Assembly: GCA_002189035.1 (NCBI GenBank)
Contig: NEEC01000019.1
Span: forward strand, 1,488,001 to 1,552,000
DNA: 64,000 bases
Reading direction: 5' to 3'
Source: Utricularia gibba
Taxonomy: Eukaryota; Streptophyta; Magnoliopsida; Lamiales; Lentibulariaceae
How positions within the stretch are numbered: the stretch's first letter is position 1; each line of letters starts with the position of its first letter. Positions 48,786-64,000 of the stretch are shown here, in pieces. A program made the translations under genes and the position numbers. The notes beneath the pieces are model-generated. The model searched no databases. It was not told where the DNA came from and saw only the letters and a program-made list of their open reading frames with translations.

Positions 48786-49144
48786 GTTCTCAAGGGAGTT
48801 GACTGCAACCAGGCAGAAGTCTTTGCATCCTCCATTAACTTGTTTATCTTCAAAAAGTAATTTGCTTCACGCTTCATAGACACACTCTGTTGTGACTTCG
48901 TCATGTATCGAAACAGTCTCAGTTTGTTATCTATGATCACATCATTTTCTCAATGATCTATTCTATAATCCACAGGATCTTACTGTTAGCTTCAAATTCG
49001 ATGCTTCTGCAATTTCTCATAAAACTTTGATATCTGTGCAACGGTTGTTCTCTTTTTTAGATAGTAAACTGCACTGGGGACTCTTCAATGAAAGCTGTTA
49101 CATTGTTGAAATTACTAGGAAATACATAGTTTTGGCTTCCTGGA
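48786..49144. other. convergent 3' ends of PhyH and WOX genes
   Basis: 3' UTR-type DNA between two convergent genes; no coding feature seen. Confidence 0.5.
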
Positions 49145-50431
49145 CTAGATCTCTCTAGTGGGAAGGAACTCAAAGAATTGACTCGGCTGTAGCCTCGCTG
49201 TTCTCAGAAGGCTTTCCCCCTCCTCTTTGCCATCAGCCGGGATAAGCACAAGTTTCTTGGTTGGAAAAAGGTCTAGTGTCTGAGTGTCCTTGACTTCCCC
49301 TGAATTGTCTGAACAGCTTTCAAATTCAAACGAGTTTCCATTTTCACAGCCAAAGACTTTTTGTGCAGAGAAGCTTTTGGTGAACATAAAGGAAGACGAC
49401 TCCAAATCCAACGGCCAACTAGGTGCACTGCTTTCCGCTGTCTTAATCAAATCATCCATTGACGCTGGAACTGGATACTGGATTTTCATATCAATAGTCA
49501 AAGCCAGAAGAAGACAAAGGTGAGTAAATATTTGTGCACTTTCCCAATAAATTCTTAATAAACTACAGAAACCATGAAGTGCTGCAGCTTTCCCAGGTCC
49601 TCTTGCAAAACCAAAAAAAAGTGTTGTTTCCAGCTTTCCATTCCTTGCATTAAAGTCATCATCTTTTGGCCTACAGATGATTAGCCTATAATTTTGCCTC
49701 TGTCTTATGTCCTAATCCCCAGTTTTCAAGTCAGATGTCGTGTTCTGTGCGTTGTTGTTAACTCACATCATCATTCACTGTACACTACTCTACTGATCCC
49801 CTGCATTACATGGATAATCACTAAAACCCATTACCCTTTACCCACCAATCCGCACACAGTGCTCAGTGTTCCCTACAGTTTACCTTGAAAGGCAGTGTCC
49901 CCAGTGATTGAGCAAACGATGCTGTGGGAAATTGATGTGATCCTGGAAATAGCACAAAGATGCTGGTCCTTTACAGAGGAAAGGGAGGAATAAGTAGTGC
50001 AAGTGAACAATACATACCCTGGTGGTGAAGCAGAAACTCCAGACGGCGGCGCTTCCGCTGCTTTTCCCTGGCCTTATGGTTCTGAAACCAGTAGAAGACG
50101 TTCTTCCCTTCGATTCTCCCGAATCGACGGAGCTTCCCAACGATGTGGCGGATTTGATCCGCGGACGGAGTCGTGATCCCGTGTCTGTACAGGTCTTCCA
50201 GGAACTGCAGCTGCTCCGGCGTGGGGCTCCATCTTGCAGCCACTAATCCCCACTTCCTCCTACAACCAAAAAGAAAATGTATGGCAAACAAGTGAGCTAT
50301 TTTCACCCTCCTGAAACTTCATCCTATCCATAAGTTAACGCACTCGCAGCGGCAGTGGAGGATCGGCGATGATCCCATCCGCAGGCATCGTGCAAAGCAG
50401 TGGAAGCAGCTTCCTTGTGCCCTCCTCCCAT
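49145..50431 (-). CDS. WUSCHEL-related homeobox protein, WOX1/WOX6-like
   Basis: Exons 50431-50340, 50259-50018, 49942-49884 and 49477-49145 sum to 726 nt (241 residues). The homeodomain reads [20 protein letters not shown]...[20 protein letters not shown], the WUS-clade form with the extra loop residues. The C-terminal exon holds a WUS box (TLDLFPTK) and ends [11 protein letters not shown], like the YEFLPLKN end of WOX1/WOX6 proteins, so this clade (leaf blade outgrowth, ovule development) is preferred over WOX2/3/4. It is shorter than Arabidopsis WOX1 (about 350). The first exon ([20 protein letters not shown]) and its donor (GC then GTTAAC) are inferred from phase and are the least certain part. 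Confidence 0.87.
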
Positions 50432-52415
50432 GGCGACCTGGTATCTGCTGATGCAGGAATACGAACTTGGGGGGTGTGAGAGTTTTTATTGAGAGAATTT
50501 TTGGGACACGGGAGGTAAAAGCGACGTGTCGCTGACGACGCGTGTCCACAGTTTTTCCTTCATACTTGTTCCTGCTTCTACCAATCTGATCTGCCCCCCT
50601 CTGCCCTTCCCACTTCCCGAGGAAAGCTGCTCCATGGCTGACCTGAACATCACATTGACTTTCTTCACCGCCAACCTCCATGACATTACATCCCATGCAC
50701 ACGTGCATTTCTTCTTAATGACCTCATTACCATTAACATTAGTAGGGTATTTGATAGTTTGGGTATAGTAGATACTAATTATATCTATAATACTTACATA
50801 CTCAAATTTATATTCTCGAATATCAAACATTATATACAATTTAATGTATGAATACTCAATTATACTATGATTAAACATTCTAATACCCTATTATAAAACC
50901 ATTTTTATAACACACACCCATGATACGTTAGAACCCCTAGTGGATAAGCATGATGTATGAAAAAGGATTACATTAATACACGTGATTAATGGGCCCATAA
51001 AAGCCCAAGTTCGATTCATCGATTGGTCATTGTTAGGGTTTGTGACATGGAGGTTACTTGTAAGAGAGAACAAAGACGTTTGATTGTTCTTTAGTGGTAC
51101 ATATTTTTTAAATATTATTTTATGAATAAAATATTGTGATTGTAATTTTTGGTTTTGGGCCGACAGAGCAGAGGGGTAGTGGGATGTGGAGAGTGACAAG
51201 TGATGAGGTGGGAATAAATTTATTTTATTTATTATATTATAATATTCGTGGCCTGCGTTGAAATTCCCCGAGCCGTCAATTCTCATATCAACGCCTTGTT
51301 TTGTTCCCATTTTGCCCCTGTTGACTACCTGGCTTTTTCCATATTTATCCTCCTCGCCTCTTTCCCAATCCGTCCAAAAATACGTGTCATATATGTGGGA
51401 CCATGACTAGTGCCCAAGAAAATGGTGTGTTAAAATAAATATCAATTTACATTCTTTTTTATCAAAATTTTATTATACTTATTTGAGCTAGGGTTATATA
51501 AATTTTCACTTGAAAAAACAATAGTCATTGATTATAAGGATTAAATTAAGAACTTATTTATATAAAATATGAATATTAATAAATATGGATAAATTCGAAA
51601 TGAGGGTAATAAATCATAATAAATATTCACGATTTAAATTAGGAGTTCATGCCACGTATGATGAATTGTAATTTGAAGTCCCTGTATTTTTAAGCCATGG
51701 CAAAACAGTCCCTGTAGTTTTAAATTTTCCGAAAAGAACCCAATGGCAGACAGCCCATAAAAACAATCGCTATCCCATTTACCACTACGCGCCGGTCCTT
51801 CGAATCACAAGACGCTTCCAACTTCTCCGCCTGCTCGCGGCCGCGTCTTTCTCTGGACCTTCCGCCGTAAGCCCCGTCATCTTCGCATTCCTCTGCCATC
51901 ACATCTTCTACATTTTTTGCATGAATTACTTGATTTTATTGATAATTTCGGCAACTGAATGTTTAGGGATTGCATTTTATCAGAAGATCCAAACACTTAC
52001 ACAAGAAAGTCAGCGGAGATTTGGGAACAATATGTTGTTTCTGAGACGGGTTATCGATTCTGTACAAGTTGATTAGAATCATATCGCAAAGAGTGTGTAA
52101 CCAGGAGAAAAGATTCATACGGGAAGAGTTTTTTCTTCCGTAATCTTCGGTTGGATTCACCGATTTTTTTTGTACTCGGTTGTTGATCATGTGTAATCTA
52201 ATGAAAATCAAGGAATAATCTCTTTCTTTATTTTGAGTTGATAGTGTAGTGTACTGATAGCTATTGAGATTCTGTAATTCGGGAATTTTTTGAGTTCATT
52301 GACAACATGAACTGAAAATAAGAAAAAAGAAATTTTGTTTACTGGTAGTTCTGCCCCTGTTTATCTTCATCGGCTGGTGTGAGGAGAGTGCAAATTTTGT
52401 TGCGCTCATATTGTT
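50432..52415. other. intergenic, WOX promoter and poly(A) polymerase 5' leader
   Basis: AT-rich. Includes a candidate MITE (50742-50890, listed separately) and, from about 51750, the GC-richer 5' UTR and leader intron of the poly(A) polymerase gene. No other gene. Confidence 0.45.
50742..50890 (+). mobile_element. candidate MITE, about 150 bp
   Basis: Ends GTAGGGTATTTGATA and, inverted, TAGGGTATTAGA; flanked by TTA on both sides (50739-50741, 50891-50893), the target preferred by PIF/Harbinger (Tourist) elements. Its interior (tactcaaatttatattctcg) is homologous to 62420-62530, so two family members are in the window. Confidence 0.5.
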
Positions 52416-55766
<3,351 letters not shown>

Positions 55767-56761
55767 GAAAAATGCAGCAGAAGGGAGAATCTGTTTCTTC
55801 TCGAGTTGAGGGGATGTCGGATGTTTTGTGAATAGTTTGTTGAGCCGGGTGTCTTTTTATGCAACACAAGATGACTTTTATCTTCACTTCATCCCTAATA
55901 GAACCACATTTTATAAACATCTTATTTCTAGAGATACTCGATAAGAATTACTTTTGATTTAAAACGATGAGCTTTCCCAACTCATGAAGAACTTGCAAAA
56001 TGTTGTATGGTGTGTTTGATTTCGTAGGAGGCCTACTAGATGGGTAGACTTAAATGCATTGAAGCCCATCAGAGCCTGGGCCCTTGACCTAGAATTTGGG
56101 GGATGACCGGGCTATAAAATACATAGTGCCTTGTGATCAGGCTCACGGACTAACTGCCATTCCTTGTTGAGCTGTTTAGAAGCGAGCATGCTGAACTGCT
56201 TAGAAGCAGGCCAATTGAGCTGTTAGAAGCGGGATTGTTGCACTGTATGGAAGTGGGCTTCGCTGGGCGGTCTGGAAGTGTGTTTACTGGACTACTTGGA
56301 AACGAACTTGATTGGCTGTTTGGTATCGGCCAAGCATTGCTATTCGGCATAGCAATGAAATGAGATTAGATAGACATTGAGCAGATGTTTTAATCACTGT
56401 AGGCTGTTTAAAGCAAGCCACTATTAGAAAACAAAGCATGCGCTACAAAAAAACCAAAATGTAGTCGGCTTGAAGAATCATCATTGGAGGCAATGCAGCA
56501 AAAGAATACAGCAAGTATATTGGCTTGGCTCAATGTAGAGTCAGCAGCTCCGGGAAAATAGACGTTTTCACGACAACTGAATCGCTCCTTGAAGCTCTGT
56601 AGTTATGCAGTAGAGAACCAGAGGAGCAACAATGGTCAATTTACTTCTGATTACTGGGGACTAAAACACCTGGGAAAAGAAGAATGTACCTTTGGCAAGT
56701 GAATCGTCGGCAGCTTTCTTGTTACTACAAAAAATTCATTGTGAAATGTTTAGATGCTAGT
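55767..56761. other. convergent 3' ends of poly(A) polymerase and KRS
   Basis: Contains a short 24-bp minisatellite (56167-56335, listed separately). No protein gene supported. Confidence 0.5.
56167..56335 (+). repeat. degenerate 24-bp minisatellite, 7 copies
   Basis: Seven tandem units of 23-25 bp, pattern near CTGAGCTGTTTAGAAGCGGG + CTTG: for example ttgagctgtttagaagcgag, ctgaactgcttagaagcagg, ttgagctgttagaagcggga, ttgcactgtatggaagtggg, ctggactacttggaaacgaa. Units differ by several bases each, so the array is old. It is unrelated in sequence to the 23-bp array at 1-5.7 kb. Confidence 0.75.
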
Positions 56762-60001
<3,240 letters not shown>

Positions 60002-60314
60002 TGAAGATAACCGGCGACGCGAATGCTGAGCACAAGAACCGAGCTCTTTCTCCCTTACAAACCCTGAAGTTTAGCCCTGCAGCCTGCAACTAAAACCTAA
60101 AAATGTAACGACACTCCCTTATATGGGCCTCCCTTGGGCATCAACTCCATTGAGCCCTGAAGCCCATATGATTTTTTAAAAAATCTTCTAAATTTTTTTA
60201 ATATAATATTCATTTTTTATTAAAAAATTACAATCTTTAAAAATTAAATCGTTTTATACTACAACGATTAACCGACAACCACACTCCTCAAACAATACTC
60301 AACTAATTTTTAAA
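60002..60314. other. KRS 5' leader and GT14 3' flank
   Basis: Short intergenic stretch between two minus-strand genes. An open frame through 60089-59907 lacks an ATG and is read as leader plus intron. Confidence 0.45.
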
Positions 60315-61711
60315 TCAACGGTTAAAATGCATTACACGTGGCGCAAATCTCAGCAGCCTATCTAGCGCGTGTTGCGTGAACTTCCTAGCGAACAAGTGGC
60401 AAACGTTGGTTTCCATACCGTTGTAACGACAACGCGCCGCCGTCCTCAGCCTCTCCAAAAACTCCGGCGTGACGTGCGGCCGCACAAACCTCGACGGGTG
60501 CCGGCCGCCTCTCGACCAATCCACCCAAGTCAACGTCCGGTTCGCGTTTCTGGCCCCAAATTTCATGCTCACGAATGTTGGCAAATAATGCTCATCAGCA
60601 TAACACGGATCTTTACAGTATCTTCTAAACAAGGGGAAGTACACTACATCGGACATGATCTCCACCGCCAGTTCCCGGTCCACCGCGAACCACTGCGACC
60701 CTTTTCGCCAGTCGCTTATTTTGATTATTGGGTTCATTTTGTGATTGTACCTGAATAGTCTCCAAACACTCAGAAGCAATATGGCCATTAAAACTACTCA
60801 CAAAAATCAAAACTGTTTCAAAAACATCATATAAGAATTAGAATTATCTATCGGATTCTTAATTTCAACATAATCTCGAATTCTAAAACGTACCGGCCTC
60901 GGGCTACTCGGCCCGGCTGGTCGTAGGCTTCTATGAAGGTGTGTGTAGAGTTGAGAAGATACGAGTAGATGGTGGAGAAGTTGTAGAGAGGAATGCAGGA
61001 CTCGGAGAGGAGGATGAAGTACTGGTTCGAAGTGTCAACGAGGGCGTTTGCAAGGAGTCTCCTTTCAGCCTCCACCATGTTCACATTTCCCCATTCAACT
61101 TTCTGCAGCCTTCTTAATTCGTCAAGTTATATACACAAAATTTTAGAATATGTTATGATCGTTGATTTAGAAACATCTTCCAACTCTATGGTTGCAATTT
61201 GGCAGCTTCTAGAAGCCCAATCTATATTTATGTGCATTTGTCAGGAATTCAACTTTTGTGTAATTACCTAATATGGGAAAAATCTAAATAGACCAGCACA
61301 CCTGACTGGGAATCCTCCGGCCGAGAAACACCGAGCCGGGAGAATCCGACTCCGGCCCATTAAAAGAAGGATCCGAATGAACGTACAGGGAGAACTGCTC
61401 CTCGTGCCCTTTGAAAAACTTCTCCCACAGCGGCGCCAGAACCACGGCCCTCGAGTCAAAAACATGAACGCCAACTTGGGCTGCTGTCGCGGCGGACCTT
61501 CGCGGAGAAGAAAATCTCCGGTTGCGTTGGAAGGAGTGGAACGAATAAGGGGCGGTGAAATCTCAGGCGGAATAGCGGAGAACCGCCGACGGAAATTGGA
61601 GGGGAAGGCCGTGTAGTGGATGCAGCTGATGATTCCCAAAGCTCCGCCGAACACGAATATGAAGACTCCAGATATGAGCTTTCTTAGAATCGGTGATGGG
61701 AATCTTTTCAT
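60315..61711 (-). CDS. GT14 (Core-2/I-branching, BC10-like) glycosyltransferase, one apparent frameshift
   Basis: Type II Golgi membrane protein. Exons 61711-61302, 61102-60894 and 60750-60315. N-terminal anchor [22 protein letters not shown]14 domain [136 protein letters not shown], ending APRVMHFNR. Plant members (DUF266 family) act on arabinogalactan-type glycans or wall matrix. In exon 1 near 61441-61450 the frame must shift after LTRGP to continue [20 protein letters not shown]; one base seems missing. Otherwise complete, about 380 residues, normal for the family. Confidence 0.88.
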
Positions 61712-62254
61712 GGTGGCCGCCGGGTGGAACGGAAGAAAGAATCTGTAAGTGCCCGCGTTATGAAGGAAATGAATTCCGCTTCATCGTTTTGCCAATGGAA
61801 AGGGCACGCAAAGGTAAAAAAGCGTTATTCTTTTTGGTCGTACGTTGAACGCGCTTTCAATCCAGATCAGGAATTGGTGTCACGAACTTAATGACTAGGA
61901 TTAGGGCTGCGCTTGGGTCTGTAGATATACTCTTTTATTTTCCTTTGGTAAACATATAAATCAAACTTCATTTATTTTGCAAATCACATCATCTATTTCA
62001 TAAACTTTTTTCTAAACATAATCTATTTTGCAAAGCAAAATCATAAAGTACATCTAAATAAATCATTTTCAGCTAGGATTAGGGTTGATTTTTCTTTATT
62101 TTCCCTCCTAATTAGGTTTTTGACTTTTAATATGCGCCTGGATCGGTTGATACCCCTCTTGTGGGTGTAGCCCCGTGGGGGCTGCTTTTGATAACCATGC
62201 CCTTAGATTATTTATTCACCTCGAGGTATTACTCTAATCCTTTGTGTTAAATTT

Positions 62255-62535
62255 AAAGATTGTTTGATATTATAGTATATAAAATTTATATCTAAGTTTA
62301 TACAGAAATTATTATTTAATTAACTAACATATGTATATCAGTTTTACATAATTATATCATTTATATATTCATTTTTTTTGAATATGTGGAATCAAGTATA
62401 TAATTATATTTATATTAATTACGTATTCAAATTTATATTTTCAAATATAAAATATTATATAAAATTAATAATATATATATATATATATCTAATTATAATA
62501 TACTTAAACATACTAATATTTTATCAAACTACCTC
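62255..62535 (+). mobile_element. second MITE-family copy (diverged, longer)
   Basis: Starts ttgtttgatattatagtata and ends tactaatattttatcaaact, so ends are loosely inverted. Interior words (attcaaatttatattttcaa, atataaaatattatataaaa) align with the MITE at 50742-50890. AT-dinucleotide expansion inside makes it longer. Edges are approximate. Confidence 0.4.
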
Positions 62536-62640
62536 TTGCATTCATCTAATTAACTTTGATTATCTTGAATTTTAGTAAAAATATATATGTATTTTATTTA
62601 AAAATAAAATAAACACACAGAATTTTCTAAATACTAGTTA

Positions 62641-62641
62641 A

Positions 62642-62683
<42 letters not shown>
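62641..62683. repeat. (AC)n-(TA)n compound microsatellite
   Basis: About 13 AC dinucleotides followed by about 8 AT dinucleotides. Useful only as a polymorphic marker; no function inferred. Confidence 0.9.
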
Positions 62684-63808
62684 GTACATAAATTTATCTT
62701 TTATATAATTAATACAGAAAAAATACTTTATTACATATAATAATTTAATTTACTTTTTAATAATTATAGATTCAATTTATATGTAAAATATTACAGTAAA
62801 TTAGTATTAAAATAATTTTCATGTGGAGTGCACATTAACAAGTCATAGGCTACGCCATTAAAGCAAACCACTAGGAAATAAAAGAAATGCTAAGGGAGTG
62901 AGGTGGCATGTGGGCGAGTGTGTTCGTGCGTCCGCATCGATTATAAAACAACACTGAACAGTGAGTCTCTTTTAAAAATGAGTGTCATGGTACCATCTCG
63001 CAATATTTTTATAATATTTTTAACGGAATTTAAGTTTTTTATACTTATTTTAAAATATAAAATATGTTGTCAGCAGATTCACGGTGGACAATCGGGATCC
63101 ACCGATCGTCAACGAGAGCAGTGGCAGCGGCAGCGGGCGGGATTGGGACAGGGAATTGTTACTTTCCGAGCGTCTGAATGGATCGGAATGTCCCGTGGTT
63201 AGTCCCAGGCGGCGTTGGAAGATGGGTTTTGCGGGATGAGGTAAAAATTATTGAAATTTATGATGAAATAGGCAAGCATACGTAAAATATAATTATACAA
63301 TAAAAATGGATCATATTAAAAAAATTAAATTTAATCGATTATTAATGATTTATAATTTGTTATATACATAATTATTATATTTTCAAATTTCGATATGAAA
63401 TCATATATTCAATCACTTGCCCTCAAATTGAATTGATTTCTGATTCGATTAAGTAGGTGGATTTAATTTTTGGTCACTTAAGTTTAATACATCTTTTTTG
63501 TTTTTTTTAATTAGATCTCACACCAATTACAAACTCATTTTGGTCATCCAAATCATATTGCAACGCAAACGCTCTAATACTATATTAAAATTTAAGATAT
63601 GATAAATCAAATGAATACACATGAAATCCAAATACATAATATATATAAATTATATTAAAAAAGATAGTATAAATCGATTATTAATGATTTATAATTTATT
63701 ATATACTTATTATTACAATTTTAAATGTATATTTAGTATCATGTGTTGTAACATAAAATGGTGTTGCATCTCCAGACGCATGCGCACAAGATGAAAAAAG
63801 AAACGTTT

Positions 63809-64000
63809 TTACCCATCTTCAAATACAACCTCCCATCTGTCGCCGCCACCGTCGGCGCACGCCGAACCCCACCACCCGTGGAACTCGAGGACCACTGGAT
63901 GTTGTACGTGTAAGTCTTCGGTAATCGTCCCAACTACTTCACCCACCGCCAAATCGGACCAGCCGCCGTAACCCCAGATGGGGTCACTTCGACCGGCGTC
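63809..64000 (-). CDS. unrecognised protein, C-terminal end (5' partial)
   Basis: An open minus-strand frame enters from the right edge and ends in TAA at 63811-63809: 63 residues including DPIWGYGGWSDLAVGEVVGT, ITEDLHVQHPVVLEFHGWWG and RWEVVFEDG. The sequence is GC-rich compared with the DNA to its left and looks like a real protein end (balanced composition, clean stop). I do not recognise the family. A competing frame in the same strand (MGRLPKTYTYNIQ...) looks less protein-like. Confidence 0.4.
   Translation of the reverse strand, partial: DAGRSDPIWGYGGWSDLAVGEVVGTITEDLHVQHPVVLEFHGWWGSACADGGGDRWEVVFEDG

Larger units (their letters stand above)
61712..63808. other. long AT-rich intergenic stretch with microsatellites
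   Basis: GT14 promoter, then AT-rich DNA. Holds (TA)n at about 62468-62490, (AC)n/(TA)n at 62641-62683, and a MITE-like segment (about 62255-62535). A small GC-rich patch at 63080-63210 has no supported gene. Confidence 0.5.

Noticed and set aside
62145-62195. Possible tRNA or hairpin around agccccgtgggggct
   Set aside because: A short palindrome only; no cloverleaf, anticodon arm or tRNA boxes can be built.

Overview
The window is nuclear DNA of a flowering plant, most likely a eudicot. Most genes are split by short GT-AG introns. Several families are plant-specific: IQD, plasmodesmata-located protein, SOLO DANCERS cyclin, WOX homeobox, class I small heat shock protein and plant GT14. Gaps are AT-rich. 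I cannot name the species. About 18 genes or gene pieces are readable; nothing bacterial, organellar or viral was seen.

Layout. 1-0.75 kb: 3' end of an IQD gene. 0.97-6.08 kb: a candidate hAT-type element (short terminal inverted repeats, 7/8-matching 8-bp target duplication) filled with a GC-rich 23-bp minisatellite. 6.3-7.4 kb: a plasmodesmata-located DUF26 protein (-). 8.8-10.4 kb: UEV1/MMS2 ubiquitin E2 variant (-). 10.9-16.9 kb: nucleoporin NUP155 (-). 17.4-17.8 kb: class I small HSP (-) with heat shock elements. 19.3-21.4 kb: aspartate-semialdehyde dehydrogenase (+). 22.3-23.4 kb: BPA1-like RNA-binding protein (+). 23.6-25.9 kb: meiotic cyclin SDS (+).

The 25-37 kb part is rearranged. 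A RING-H2 gene plus the start of an annexin gene is present twice in opposite orientation (about 26.8-29.36 kb and 34.35-37.26 kb), around a spacer with a vacuolar iron transporter (-). The left annexin copy lost its ATG and is cut into a second, partial copy of SDS exons and downstream DNA. The right annexin is intact.

The right part is ordinary: alpha-galactosidase (+, 37.8-40.5), RING-CH membrane E3 (+, 42.3-43.6), ribose-5-phosphate isomerase (-, 44.2-45.1), a secreted/anchored beta-propeller protein (-, 45.9-46.9), a PhyH dioxygenase (+, 47.3-48.8), a WOX1/WOX6-like homeobox gene (-, 49.1-50.4), poly(A) polymerase (+, 52.4-55.8), lysyl-tRNA synthetase (-, 56.8-60.0), a GT14 glycosyltransferase (-, 60.3-61.7) and an unrecognised C-terminal coding end at the right edge (-).

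The genes form no pathway together; they are a normal eukaryotic mixture. A cross-cutting signal is that seven conserved genes (NUP155, ASADH, BPA1-like, RPI, beta-propeller, KRS, GT14) each carry one or two apparent single-base losses, often in short homopolymers, with perfectly good coding sequence on both sides. The simplest reading is uncorrected long-read assembly error, so those genes are annotated as probably functional with frameshifts noted.
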